Positions 46,245 through 54,841 of a stretch of 64,000 nt of DNA are shown in pieces (within the stretch, counting starts at the first letter, position 1; each line of letters begins with the position of its first letter). The translations under genes and the position numbers were made by a program. Source of the DNA: Arthrobacter sp. AFG7.2 (lineage in GTDB: Bacteria > Actinomycetota > Actinomycetes > Actinomycetales > Micrococcaceae). The stretch lies in NCBI RefSeq assembly GCF_002892835.1, contig NZ_PJMB01000001.1, forward strand, positions 310,001-374,000. Reading direction: 5' to 3'. The notes under the pieces were generated by a model. It searched no databases and was not told the DNA's origin. It was given only the letters and a program-made list of their open reading frames with translations.

Positions 46245-46412
46245 TTATTCGGTAACGCCGACGAGGCATTCCTTGAGATTGGCTGCCTCAGCAGCGTTCA
46301 GCTCGACCACCAGGCGCCCGCCGCCTTCGAGCGGGACGCGCATGATCAGGCTGCGGCCCTCCTTGGTGACTTCCATTGGGCCGTCTCCGGTGCGTGGTTT
46401 CATAGCCGCCAT
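46245..46412 (-). CDS. DUF3117 family small protein
   Basis: A 55-residue protein, easily missed by length cut-offs. It reads MAAMKPRTGDGPMEVTKEGR, then SLIMRVPLEGGGRLVVELNA and ends LKECLVGVTE. This is the near-invariant DUF3117 sequence of actinobacteria (Rv1211 in M. tuberculosis). GGAGGGG lies seven bases before the ATG at 46412. No transmembrane segment; no known function. It stands alone, facing the terminator of the O-methyltransferase. Confidence 0.95.
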   Translation of the reverse strand: MAAMKPRTGDGPMEVTKEGRSLIMRVPLEGGGRLVVELNAAEAANLKECLVGVTE

Positions 46413-46645
46413 GAGGAATTCCCCTCCATTTTGTCCCAGGACTGATCAGCCCGGGCGGGCTGTGTCCGCATCGATCAAGCCGCTATGGCGGGGTGGGTTG
46501 GACACCGCCAAGGCTGAGCGTATTCTGAATGCTTTTTGTCCTTGCTTACTTACTATTATCAGGGAATTACCCGTACGTAGCTAATCGATGGACATTTACG
46601 GTGTGGTGCCATTTCAGGGTTGACCTGCGCTGAAGTCCGAAAAAC

Positions 46646-47911
46646 CTAGGGCGGATAATCGCCGCCGCCGGGCAGTTGCGCCCACGCCCACAACCACACG
46701 ATCCAAACGATTTGCAGCAGCAGGAACATGACCAGCACTGTCCACCGGTAGGCCCGGGAGCGTGATACCAATACCGCCCCGAGTGCGAGGGGAAAAAGTG
46801 GCAGCAGCATCCTGAAAGTGCTGGTCTGGGGATGCAGGAACACCACCAGGTAACCCATATAGCAGGCGCACCACAGCCGTAGTTCGACGCCGAGCTGCCG
46901 GACAGGCGCCAGGAAGAGCAGTGCGCCAAAAAGTGCCACGAAGACAAACGGTGCCAGTATGCCCAGTACCGGCCCGAAGAGGTCCACGCCGGTGTCGAAC
47001 CACGGCTTGAACGGAACCAGGTCCTCCCCACGCCACACGGTTTCTGTTTTTGTGTAGGCCCGCATGTCACCTGTTGCTGCCCAGGCCGCGGCGGGCCAGG
47101 CGAGGGCCATCGCTCCCCCAACGACGGTGAGCGCCGTGAGCGCTGCCAGGTCGCCCTTGGAATGGGTGCCTTCCTGTTCCCTGCCGCCGGATTTTGCGCT
47201 GCCGGCCCATGCCCAGAGGTGGCGCAGGAGGAGCAGCCCCAGCATGGCGGCAAAGGGAACTCCTACGGGACGGGACAGGCACAGGAGCACAACCACCGGA
47301 ATGGCCCACAGGTACTGCCTGCGTACCACCAGCAGCAGCGCTGCCGCAAGGAGCAGCAGGGACAGCGGTTCGGCGTACGGCACCTGCAGGACGGCAGCTA
47401 CGGGAAAGGCGGCAAAGAACGCCACGCCCCACAACGCCGGGGTGTGGGAGGCCTTATGGCGGAAGAGGACATAAACAACCAGGGCCGCTGCCCACCCTGA
47501 GAGCATGGCGACGATGGTCAAAGACGCCGCGGGTGCCAGGCCGGTCAGTCCGCTGAGCCCTCTGGCCAATACTGGAAACAAGGGATAGAAGGCCCAGGCG
47601 TTTTCCTGCACGTTTCCGGCAGCATCGGTGGGCAGGATGGAGGGGTAGCCGTCGGTGACGATCCTGCCGTACCAGCGCGCATCCCAAATGTTGATGAAAC
47701 TCCAGTAATCGGGCTTTGCCGGGAACCATGGATTGGGACCTTGGTGGAGTGCAGCGGCCATGAATGTGCAGGCACTGGCCAGCCTGGCCGCGAAGTAGAG
47801 AACTGTTACCTGGAACCACCAGGGCCATGCCCGGACAACGGCTCCCGCTCTCCCCGCCAGCGCCTGGACGGACGGGAGGAATCCGGTCTGCCCCCGCGCC
47901 ACAGTGCTCAC
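46646..47911 (-). CDS. GT-C/PIG-V-like integral membrane glycosyltransferase
   Basis: A 421-residue protein with about ten transmembrane segments. The first extracytoplasmic loop carries DARWYGRIVTDGYP, the acidic/Trp motif of GT-C mannosyltransferases of the PIG-V type, which use lipid-linked sugars. FYPLFPVLARGLSG and LQVPYAEPLSLLLLAAAL are further family-like parts. The start is GTG, overlapping the stop of the DivIVA-like gene by four bases. The acceptor and sugar donor cannot be determined. Confidence 0.75.
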   Translation of the reverse strand: MSTVARGQTGFLPSVQALAGRAGAVVRAWPWWFQVTVLYFAARLASACTFMAAALHQGPNPWFPAKPDYWSFINIWDARWYGRIVTDGYPSILPTDAAGNVQENAWAFYPLFPVLARGLSGLTGLAPAASLTIVAMLSGWAAALVVYVLFRHKASHTPALWGVAFFAAFPVAAVLQVPYAEPLSLLLLAAALLLVVRRQYLWAIPVVVLLCLSRPVGVPFAAMLGLLLLRHLWAWAGSAKSGGREQEGTHSKGDLAALTALTVVGGAMALAWPAAAWAATGDMRAYTKTETVWRGEDLVPFKPWFDTGVDLFGPVLGILAPFVFVALFGALLFLAPVRQLGVELRLWCACYMGYLVVFLHPQTSTFRMLLPLFPLALGAVLVSRSRAYRWTVLVMFLLLQIVWIVWLWAWAQLPGGGDYPP

Positions 47912-48288
47912 GACGCGTTCTTTCCTGGCGCCGTGTTCCCGCCCGATTCCGGGCCGCCGGCTTCCTCTGCAGCCCGCAGCGCAGCCTCCAGCCGGTCGAT
48001 TTCCTCCTGTTTGGAGACCAGCTGGTCCCGCAACTCATCCAGGACCTGGTCCACCTGGTCCATCCTGTAGCCGCGCAGGCCAAGGGAGAAGCGCACACGG
48101 TCCACGTCCTCCGGGGCGGCCTGGGCCGGCAGCAGGACGGGCGGAAGATTGGCGGGCGGCTGCTCGAAACCGCCGTCGAGCAGGGCAGGCAACGGGGCGT
48201 CGCCCTTCTTGCCGGAACGCCGCCCAAGGCCGACCCAGAAGACCATCCCCACCAGGCAGATGGCCAGGAACACCAGAAAAAAGCTCAC
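47908..48288 (-). CDS. Membrane-anchored DivIVA-domain protein
   Basis: A 126-residue protein with an N-terminal transmembrane helix (FFLVFLAICLVGMVFWVGL), a Pro/Leu-rich linker, then VRFSLGLRGYRMDQVDQVLDEL, the lipid-targeting motif of DivIVA/Wag31 proteins. A coiled coil follows (QLVSKQEEIDRLEAALRAAEE). It may mark curved membrane at poles or septa. The start is GTG at 48288. It is coupled to the GT-C-like gene, which hints at localised envelope synthesis. Confidence 0.85.
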   Translation of the reverse strand: MSFFLVFLAICLVGMVFWVGLGRRSGKKGDAPLPALLDGGFEQPPANLPPVLLPAQAAPEDVDRVRFSLGLRGYRMDQVDQVLDELRDQLVSKQEEIDRLEAALRAAEEAGGPESGGNTAPGKNAS

Positions 48289-48346
48289 CGCTCCATCGTG
48301 CCAGACAGGGTGGGCCGCACCAGTACCGACGCCCGCACGGTATCGG

Positions 48347-49129
48347 CTACTCCGGCCGCTGTTCTCCCTTGAAGGATGGCGTTACGGCCGCGTGGAGCAC
48401 CCGGTCAACAGCTTCGGCGGGATCATCGACCACCTGGATCAGGTCCAGGTCCTTCTCCGAGACCATGCCTTCGGCCACCAGGGTCCCCCTGATCCATTCG
48501 ATCATGGGGCCCCAAAAATCGACTCCAAGGAGGACGATGGGAAACGACGTCACCTTCCGCGTCTGCACGAGCACCATTGCCTCGAACAGCTCATCGAGTG
48601 TGCCAAGGCCGCCGGGCAGGACAATGAACCCCTGGGCGTATTTGACGAACATGGTCTTGCGGGCGAAAAAGTAGCGGAAGTTGATGCCCAGGTCCACCCA
48701 CTGGTTCAGGCCCTGCTCGAACGGCAGTTCGATGCCCAGGCCCACCGACACCCCATTGCCTTCAACGGTGCCGCGGTTGGCGGCTTCCATGGAACCGGGA
48801 CCGCCGCCGGTGATCACGGCAACGCCGGCCTCCGCCAGTTTCCGCCCCACTTCAACCCCCATCTCGTAGTAGGGGCTGCCGGGTTTGGTACGCGCTGAAC
48901 CAAAGACACTCACGGCCTTACCGATGTCCGCCAGGGCACCGAACCCTTCCACGAACTCGCTCTGGATGCGCAACACCCGCCACGGATCGGTGTGGACGAA
49001 CTGCCCCGGACCCTTGGTGTCGAGCAGATGCTGGTCGGACATCTCCACGGCCGCCTGTTTGCGGCGCAGCTCGAGGGGCCCCTTACGGCGCGGCTGGGAG
49101 TTTCTGGCCGGATCTGCGTTGATGCTCAT
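48347..49129 (-). CDS. LOG family protein (TIGR00730, nucleotide phosphoribohydrolase)
   Basis: A 260-residue Rossmann-like protein with VFGSARTKPGSPYYEMGVEVG, VITGGGPGSMEAANRG and the PGGxGTxxE motif (VLPGGLGTLDELFEA). Family enzymes hydrolyse nucleoside 5'-monophosphates, releasing free base such as cytokinin precursors. The ATG at 49129 has TAGCCT six bases upstream and AGGTGA in between, which could also be a ribosome binding site. It is divergent from gluA. Confidence 0.92.
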   Translation of the reverse strand: MSINADPARNSQPRRKGPLELRRKQAAVEMSDQHLLDTKGPGQFVHTDPWRVLRIQSEFVEGFGALADIGKAVSVFGSARTKPGSPYYEMGVEVGRKLAEAGVAVITGGGPGSMEAANRGTVEGNGVSVGLGIELPFEQGLNQWVDLGINFRYFFARKTMFVKYAQGFIVLPGGLGTLDELFEAMVLVQTRKVTSFPIVLLGVDFWGPMIEWIRGTLVAEGMVSEKDLDLIQVVDDPAEAVDRVLHAAVTPSFKGEQRPE

Positions 49130-49135
49130 TCACCT

Positions 49136-49141
49136 AGGCTA
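49136..49141 (-). promoter_or_regulatory. -10 box of the LOG gene
   Basis: TAGCCT on the minus strand, six bases before the ATG at 49129. Confidence 0.45.
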
Positions 49142-49196
49142 ACCTCCCGCAGGAGGTATCTCTTGAATCACGATCGGCAGGAAGTTGGGGTGATTC
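49142..49196. promoter_or_regulatory. Dyads upstream of gluA
   Basis: ACCTCC/GGAGGT (49142-49147 and 49152-49157) forms a six-base hairpin. GAATCAC/GTGATTC (49165-49171 and 49190-49196) forms a seven-base dyad with an 18-base spacer; its right half abuts the expected -35 region of gluA. Candidate operators for the transporter. Confidence 0.4.
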
Positions 49197-49220
49197 GCAT
49201 CATAAAGAGCTGTTGTTCGC

Positions 49221-49226
49221 TAGATT
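49221..49226 (+). promoter_or_regulatory. -10 box of gluABCD
   Basis: TAGATT, seven bases before the gluA ATG at 49234, with no ribosome binding site. Confidence 0.5.
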
Positions 49227-49233
49227 CTTACTT

Positions 49234-49989
49234 ATGACTACTCATGTGCCCGGAGATTCCCTGGTCTCCCTGAACGGCGTCAATAAGCACTACGGCCAGC
49301 TGCATGTATTGAAGGACATCAACCTGCATGTCCGCAAAGGCGAGGTTGTTGTGGTCATCGGTCCTTCCGGGTCCGGTAAGTCCACCCTCTGCCGTGCCAT
49401 CAACCGCCTGGAGACCATCGAGGAGGGGACCATCAGCATCGACGGGAAGGTGCTCCCCGAAGAAGGCAAGGAACTCGCACAGCTCCGCGCCGACGTCGGA
49501 ATGGTCTTCCAGTCCTTCAACCTCTTCGCGCACAAGACCATCCTGGAAAATGTGACTCTTGGCCCCATCAAGGTCAAGGGTGTTTCCAAGGCCACCGCGG
49601 ACAAAGACGCCATGGCCCTGCTTGAGCGGGTTGGCGTGGGCCACCAGGCTCCAAAGCTGCCGGCGCAGCTGTCGGGCGGACAGCAGCAGCGCGTGGCCAT
49701 TGCACGGGCCCTGGCAATGAAGCCGAAGGTCATGTTGTTCGATGAACCCACGTCCGCGCTGGACCCCGAAATGATCAATGAGGTCCTGGACGTCATGATC
49801 CAGCTGGCCAAGGAGGGCATGACCATGATCGTGGTCACGCACGAGATGGGCTTCGCCCGCAAGGCAGCGGACCGTGTCGTCTTCATGGATGGCGGCCAGA
49901 TCGTTGAAGACGCCACCCCGGAGGAGTTCTTCACCAATCCGAAGAGCGACCGGGCCAAGGACTTCCTCTCCAAGCTCCTCACCCACTGA
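49234..49989 (+). CDS. gluA: Glutamate-type ABC transporter ATP-binding protein GluA
   Basis: A 251-residue ATPase with [15 protein letters not shown] (about 43-57), Q-loop [38 protein letters not shown] and [16 protein letters not shown]. It opens a four-gene operon (ATPase, binding protein, two permeases) in the same order as the gluABCD glutamate uptake system of corynebacteria. The ATG at 49234 is preferred to an ATG at 49213 because the TAGATT box lies between them. Confidence 0.93.
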   Translation: MTTHVPGDSLVSLNGVNKHYGQLHVLKDINLHVRKGEVVVVIGPSGSGKSTLCRAINRLETIEEGTISIDGKVLPEEGKELAQLRADVGMVFQSFNLFAHKTILENVTLGPIKVKGVSKATADKDAMALLERVGVGHQAPKLPAQLSGGQQQRVAIARALAMKPKVMLFDEPTSALDPEMINEVLDVMIQLAKEGMTMIVVTHEMGFARKAADRVVFMDGGQIVEDATPEEFFTNPKSDRAKDFLSKLLTH

Positions 49990-50074
49990 TTTACCCCCAC
50001 CCGATCCACCCCCGGAACGATCACACCCAGTTCGCATCCCGGCCGTGACCCACGGCCACAATGAAAGGAATGTC

Positions 50075-50962
50075 ATGAAGGCATTTATGACCCGGCGGAA
50101 GTCGTTTGTCGTGGCGGCCACCGCTGCCCTCGCCCTGTCCCTGAGCGCCTGCGGCGGAGGCGGAACCGATGCGGGAGGCGACCCCTCGGTCGCCGCGGAG
50201 CCTACCTTTGCTGCTGGCACCACCATGGAAAAGCTTGCTTCAGCCGGAACCATCAAAATCGGCACCAAGTACGACCAGCCGCTCTTCGGCCAGGTGGGCC
50301 TTGACGGCAAGCCCGTCGGATTCGATGTGGAAATCGGCAAGCTGATTGCAGCCAAGCTGGGCATCGCGGCTGACAAGATCGAATGGTCCGAGACCGTTTC
50401 GGCCAACCGCGAGCCGTTCATTGAACAGGGCAAAGTTGACCTTGTCATCGCGACGTACACCATCAACGACAAGCGCAAGCAGGTAGTCAGCTTCGCCGGG
50501 CCGTACTACGAGGCCGGCCAGGCCCTGATGGTCAACAAGGACAACGACACCATCAAGACCCCCGAGGACGTCAAGGGCAAGAAGGTCTGTTCCGTCACCG
50601 GTTCAACCCCCGCCGCAACGATTGTGGACAAGTATGGCGCAGAGCTCGTCCCCGCGGCCACCTACTCCGCCTGCCTCGAGCCGTTGCGCAACAAGCAGGT
50701 TGAAGCGGTCACCACGGACAACGTGATCCTCGCCGGATTCGTGGACAAGGAACCCGACGCCTTCAAGCTCGCCTCTGACGAGACGTTCACCAAAGAGCCC
50801 TACGGCATCGGCCTGAAGAAGGATGACACCGAGTTCCGCAACTGGATCAACGACCAGCTGGAGTCCTTCGAAGAGGACGGGTCCTACAAGGAGGCGTGGG
50901 AAGCAACTGCCGGCTCGGTCATCAAGACCGCCCCTGAGCTGCCCGAGCTTGACCGTTACTAA
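50075..50962 (+). CDS. gluB: Glutamate-type ABC transporter substrate-binding lipoprotein GluB
   Basis: A 295-residue receptor with a signal peptide (MKAFMTRRKSFVVAATAALA) and lipobox LSLSACGGG near residue 24. The SBP_bac_3 domain includes IKIGTKYDQPLFGQVGLDGK, FDVEIGKLIAAKLG, DLVIATYTINDKRK and VCSVTGSTPA. AAAGGAA precedes the ATG. The specificity (glutamate) is inferred from operon layout and similarity to corynebacterial GluB. Confidence 0.9.
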   Translation: MKAFMTRRKSFVVAATAALALSLSACGGGGTDAGGDPSVAAEPTFAAGTTMEKLASAGTIKIGTKYDQPLFGQVGLDGKPVGFDVEIGKLIAAKLGIAADKIEWSETVSANREPFIEQGKVDLVIATYTINDKRKQVVSFAGPYYEAGQALMVNKDNDTIKTPEDVKGKKVCSVTGSTPAATIVDKYGAELVPAATYSACLEPLRNKQVEAVTTDNVILAGFVDKEPDAFKLASDETFTKEPYGIGLKKDDTEFRNWINDQLESFEEDGSYKEAWEATAGSVIKTAPELPELDRY

Positions 50963-51047
50963 GCAGCCCCAGTAGTTGCCGGGGCTGCTCTGCGGCCCCG
51001 GCAACCGCCGTCTTCGCTCCCGTCCACGCCCACAGCCAAAGGATCCA

Positions 51048-51698
51048 ATGGACGTCATTCTTGAAAACCTTCCCCTGTACTGGAACGGTTTTCTCCGCAC
51101 ACTTTTCCTCTCCGCCGTTTCCGGAGTCATCGCACTCGTCCTCGGCACCCTCCTGGCGGCTGCCAGGGTTTCCCCGGTGGCCGCGCTCCGCGGGTTCAGC
51201 ACGGTCTATGTCGAAGTTCTCCGAAATACTCCCCTGACCATTGCGTTCTTTTTCGCGGCCATCGTCCTTCCCCGGCTTGGAGTGAAGTTCGAGCAGTTCG
51301 AAATTGCAGCCATCATTGCCCTCAGCACCTACACCGCAGCCTTCATCGCCGAAGCTGTCCGCTCAGGTGTCAACAGCGTCCCGGTGGGCCAGGCTGAAGC
51401 CGCGCGCAGCATCGGCATGAACTTCGGGCAGGTCCTGAACCTCATCATCCTGCCCCAGGCCCTGCGGACGGTGGTCCCTCCACTGATCAACATCCTGATC
51501 GCGCTGGTGAAGAACTCGTCTGTGGCCGGTGCCTTCTTTGTCCTGGAACTGTTCGGCTACGGCCGGCAGCTCGCCAACGCCAACGGTGACGCCGTCATCC
51601 CCGTCCTGCTGGGTGTTGCGTTCTTTTATCTGCTCCTCACCGTTCCGCTGGGCATCCTCGCCAGCACGGTGGAACGAAAGGTGGCGATTGCCCGATGA
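51048..51698 (+). CDS. gluC: Glutamate-type ABC transporter permease GluC
   Basis: A 216-residue permease with about five membrane segments and the coupling loop AEAARSIGMNFGQVLNLIILPQ at about 124-145. It starts at ATG 51048 (MDVILENLPLYWNG), 85 bases after gluB, with AAAGGAT nearby. It overlaps gluD by four bases and should form a heterodimeric pore with it. Confidence 0.92.
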   Translation: MDVILENLPLYWNGFLRTLFLSAVSGVIALVLGTLLAAARVSPVAALRGFSTVYVEVLRNTPLTIAFFFAAIVLPRLGVKFEQFEIAAIIALSTYTAAFIAEAVRSGVNSVPVGQAEAARSIGMNFGQVLNLIILPQALRTVVPPLINILIALVKNSSVAGAFFVLELFGYGRQLANANGDAVIPVLLGVAFFYLLLTVPLGILASTVERKVAIAR

Positions 51699-52534
51699 GC
51701 TCAGTTCTTTACGACGTTCCAGGCCCCAAAGCCCGCCGCATCTCCCTGATCGGTTCCATCGTCGGTTCCCTGCTGATTCTGGGCCTGCTGGCCTGGATCA
51801 TCATGACCTTCGCGCAGCAGGGCATCTTTGAAGGACGCCGCTGGCAGATCTTCACCAGGGCTGATGTGTGGACGCTCTTGGGCAACGGCCTGGGCGCCAC
51901 CCTCAGTGCTGCCGCCCTGGCGGCGGTCATCGCCTTCCCGCTGGGACTGCTGCTTTGCCTGCTGCGCATTTCGGATGTCGCCTTCATCCGGATTCCTGTC
52001 CGGGTGGTGCTGGAGTTCCTGCGCGGCATGCCTGTGGTCCTGATGATGCTGTTTGTCCTCCTCGGCTTCGGCACCTCGCCGTTCATTGCCGTTGTCACCG
52101 GCCTGGTGCTGTACAACTCAGCAGTGTTTGCGGAAATTATTCGTGCGGGCATCCAGTCATTGCCCAGGGGGCAGCGTGAAGCCGGGCTGGCCATCGGCCT
52201 GACCAGCTTCAAGTCCCGCATGCTGATTGAACTGCCGCAGGCTATCCGGCGCATGATGCCGTCGCTCGTGGCGCAGATGGTGGTCCTCCTCAAGGACACC
52301 TCGCTGGGCTACATCGTGGCGTACGGTGAGCTCCTGCGCGCCGTCCAGGTGATGGCCGACTTCCTGGGTACGCAGTTCCTGTTCCCCATCTTCTTTGTTG
52401 CCGCTGCCATCTACATCGCCATCAATATCCTCGTTTCAAGGATTGCCGTCTGGATCGAGCGCCGCGGATCCAAGAAGGCCGCCGGTGGCGTGGCCAAGGC
52501 CGAACCGGAAAAGGCCAACGCCCCGGTCCCCTGA
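51695..52534 (+). CDS. gluD: Glutamate-type ABC transporter permease GluD
   Basis: A 279-residue second permease. An extra N-terminal membrane helix (LIGSIVGSLLILGLLAWIIM) precedes the core domain. The coupling loop is REAGLAIGLTSFKSRMLIELPQ (about 165-186). The C-terminus is charged and Ala/Lys-rich. Its ATGA overlap with gluC indicates translational coupling. A hairpin terminator follows 30 bases later. Confidence 0.92.
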   Translation: MSSVLYDVPGPKARRISLIGSIVGSLLILGLLAWIIMTFAQQGIFEGRRWQIFTRADVWTLLGNGLGATLSAAALAAVIAFPLGLLLCLLRISDVAFIRIPVRVVLEFLRGMPVVLMMLFVLLGFGTSPFIAVVTGLVLYNSAVFAEIIRAGIQSLPRGQREAGLAIGLTSFKSRMLIELPQAIRRMMPSLVAQMVVLLKDTSLGYIVAYGELLRAVQVMADFLGTQFLFPIFFVAAAIYIAINILVSRIAVWIERRGSKKAAGGVAKAEPEKANAPVP

Positions 52535-52564
52535 CCGTTTCGCAAAAGCCCTTCTGTCTAAGAG

Positions 52565-52596
52565 CGATGGCCCGGACCTTACGGTCCGGGCCATCG
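52565..52596. terminator. Terminator between gluD and dapE
   Basis: CGATGGCCCGGACC (52565-52578) pairs with GGTCCGGGCCATCG (52583-52596) over a four-base loop, between convergent genes. Confidence 0.85.
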
Positions 52597-52623
52597 TCCG
52601 TTAAGTCCAGGCGGGTCCTGGCG

Positions 52624-53760
52624 TCAGCCAGCTAGCCAGTCCTGCAGCGAAGCCAGGCACTTCCGGATGGCGTCGGCGTCGACGTGCTCGTTGTCCTTGT
52701 GGGCCAACAGAGGGTCACCGGGCCCGAAGTTCACGGCCGGGATACCCAATTCACTGAAACGGGCGACGTCGGTCCAGCCGTATTTCGGTTTGGGTTCAGC
52801 GCCCACGGCAGCAACAAAGGAGGCAGCCGCGGGGTGCTGGAGCCCCGGGCGTGCACCGGCGGCAGCATCGGTGCGGACGACGTCGAACCCTTCCAGGAGT
52901 TCACGAACCACCGCTTCTGCGTGGTCTGGCGTTTTGTCCGGCGCAAAGCGGTAGTTGATTTCCACCACGCACCGGTCCGGAATGACGTTGCCGGCGGTCC
53001 CTCCATTGATCTTCACGGCGTTAAGGCTTTCCCGGTATTCGAGCCCGTCCACGTTGACGGTAAGGGGTTCGTAGGCTGCCAGCCTGGCCAGGATGGGAGC
53101 CGCCGCATGGATGGCGTTGCTTCCCATCCAGGCGCGGGCGGAGTGGGCTGCCTCGCCCACCGTGGTGACCTCGAACCGGCTGGTGCCGTTGCAGCCGCCC
53201 TCTACCGTGCCGTCGGTCGGTTCCAGCAGGATGGCGAAGTCGCCGTCAAGCAGGTTGCCGTGGTTGCGCACCAGGCGGCCCAGGCCGCTCTTCACGGCCT
53301 CGACTTCCTCGTGATCGTAGAAAACAAAGGTGACGTCCCGCTTGGGCGCCGCCCCGCCGTCGAACAGTGTGGCAGCCAGCGCCAGCTGCACCGCGACGCC
53401 GCCCTTCATATCGGTGGCACCGCGGCCGTACAGCACGCCCTCCCCGGGCACCCCGGACTCCCAGCTGGATGGGACCGTACCACTGGACCCCTCGGTCAGG
53501 GGCAGCGGAACGGTGTCGAGGTGGCCTGCCAGGATGACGCGTTCCGCGTTGCCCAACTCAGTGCGGGCAATGATCGAGTCGCCGTCGCGGACGACGTGCA
53601 GGTCCGGTAGGGCCAGCAGCGCCGCTTCGACGGCGTCCGCAAGTTCCGTTTCGTGTCCGGACACGCTGTTGATGTCCATGATGGCAGCTGTCAGGAGCGC
53701 GACGTCCTGGCGGAGGTCCAGCATCAGGGTTGATTGTTCAGGGGTGGTTTCGGCAGTCAC
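52624..53760 (-). CDS. dapE: Succinyl-diaminopimelate desuccinylase DapE
   Basis: A 378-residue M20 zinc hydrolase that removes succinate from N-succinyl-LL-diaminopimelate in lysine and peptidoglycan synthesis. Metal and catalytic residues are seen in VILAGHLDTVPL, GRGATDMKGGVAVQLALA and FVFYDHEEVEAVKSGL; SAHRARAWMG-like SARAWMGSNAIH marks the dimer domain. The GTG at 53760 has TAGACT six bases upstream. It is divergent from dapD over only 50 bases, and the two promoters interleave. Confidence 0.95.
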   Translation of the reverse strand: MTAETTPEQSTLMLDLRQDVALLTAAIMDINSVSGHETELADAVEAALLALPDLHVVRDGDSIIARTELGNAERVILAGHLDTVPLPLTEGSSGTVPSSWESGVPGEGVLYGRGATDMKGGVAVQLALAATLFDGGAAPKRDVTFVFYDHEEVEAVKSGLGRLVRNHGNLLDGDFAILLEPTDGTVEGGCNGTSRFEVTTVGEAAHSARAWMGSNAIHAAAPILARLAAYEPLTVNVDGLEYRESLNAVKINGGTAGNVIPDRCVVEINYRFAPDKTPDHAEAVVRELLEGFDVVRTDAAAGARPGLQHPAAASFVAAVGAEPKPKYGWTDVARFSELGIPAVNFGPGDPLLAHKDNEHVDADAIRKCLASLQDWLAG

Positions 53761-53766
53761 GAAGCC

Positions 53767-53772
53767 AGTCTA
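53767..53772 (-). promoter_or_regulatory. -10 box of dapE
   Basis: TAGACT on the minus strand, six bases before the GTG at 53760; identical to the dapD box opposite. Confidence 0.65.
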
Positions 53773-53798
53773 GTTCGGAGCCTGTCCCCGCCCGTCGA

Positions 53799-53804
53799 TA
53801 GACT
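53799..53804 (+). promoter_or_regulatory. -10 box of dapD
   Basis: TAGACT, six bases before the ATG at 53811. Confidence 0.65.
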
Positions 53805-53810
53805 GGGGCC

Positions 53811-54833
53811 ATGACTGAGACTGCTTCTTCCGCCGTGCCCGAAACCTCTAATGCAACCACTGACCGGCGCTCTGCCTACGGCTTTGGTGTCGCCACCATT
53901 GCCACCGGTGACGCCACCGTCCTGGATGCCTGGTTTCCTGCGCCGGCCCTCGGTGTTGCCGCCGAGGACCTGCGTTCCGTTGACAACGCGGACGACACCC
54001 TGACGAGCATCGCCGAGAACGGTGCCGACGAGGACCGCGGCACCGAGCAAAAAGTTGTTTTTGTCCAGATCAACCTCGATGAAGCCCCGGCCGATACCGT
54101 CGACGCCTACCTGCGGCTGCACCTCCTCTCGCACCGCCTGGTCCAGCCCAACACCATCAATCTGGACGGCATCTTCGCCAAGCTGCCCAATGTTGTCTGG
54201 ACCAACTTCGGCCCCGCGGCAGTGGAGGGCTTTGAGCTCACCCGCGCGCGGCTGAGGCGCCGCGGCGCCGTCACCGTCTATGGCATCGACAAGTTCCCGC
54301 GCATGGTGGACTATGTCGTGCCCTCCGGAGTAAGGATTGCCGACGCCGACCGCGTTCGCCTGGGCGCGCACCTCGCCGAAGGAACCACTGTGATGCATGA
54401 GGGGTTCGTCAACTTCAACGCCGGAACGCTGGGCACCTCCATGGTGGAAGGCCGCATCTCCGCCGGCGTGGTGACGGGCAACGGCAGTGACGTGGGCGGC
54501 GGCGCGTCCATCATGGGCACGCTTTCGGGCGGCGGCAAGGAAAAGATCACCATCGGCGAACGGGTGCTGCTGGGCGCAAACTCGGGTGTGGGTATCAGCA
54601 TCGGTGATGACTCCGTGGTGGAAGCGGGCCTGTACGTGACGGCCGGGACCCGGGTGCGCGTGCCGGGGCCCAAGGACGAAGTGGGCGAGGACACTACCAA
54701 GATCGTCAAGGCCGCTGAACTCTCCGGCGTGCCCAACCTGCTGTTCCGCCGCAACTCCACCACGGGCGCCGTGGAGGTACTCCCCCGCGCCGGGCAGACC
54801 GTCGAATTGAACGACGCGCTGCACGCCAACTGA
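53811..54833 (+). CDS. dapD: Tetrahydrodipicolinate N-succinyltransferase DapD
   Basis: A 340-residue left-handed beta-helix acyltransferase of the actinobacterial DapD type, transferring succinyl from succinyl-CoA to tetrahydrodipicolinate. The N-terminal domain (about 20-160) precedes hexapeptide-repeat turns: [40 protein letters not shown] and [20 protein letters not shown]. The actinobacterial form is longer than the 274-residue proteobacterial enzyme, as here. The mRNA is probably leaderless. Confidence 0.95.
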   Translation: MTETASSAVPETSNATTDRRSAYGFGVATIATGDATVLDAWFPAPALGVAAEDLRSVDNADDTLTSIAENGADEDRGTEQKVVFVQINLDEAPADTVDAYLRLHLLSHRLVQPNTINLDGIFAKLPNVVWTNFGPAAVEGFELTRARLRRRGAVTVYGIDKFPRMVDYVVPSGVRIADADRVRLGAHLAEGTTVMHEGFVNFNAGTLGTSMVEGRISAGVVTGNGSDVGGGASIMGTLSGGGKEKITIGERVLLGANSGVGISIGDDSVVEAGLYVTAGTRVRVPGPKDEVGEDTTKIVKAAELSGVPNLLFRRNSTTGAVEVLPRAGQTVELNDALHAN

Positions 54834-54841
54834 TCCTCCAG

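Noticed and set aside
49129..49147. DtxR/IdeR iron box overlapping the LOG start
   Set aside because: It matches 13 of 19 positions of the consensus as I recall it, but only the right half is good and neither neighbour is an iron gene. The match largely arises from the TAGCCT promoter box.
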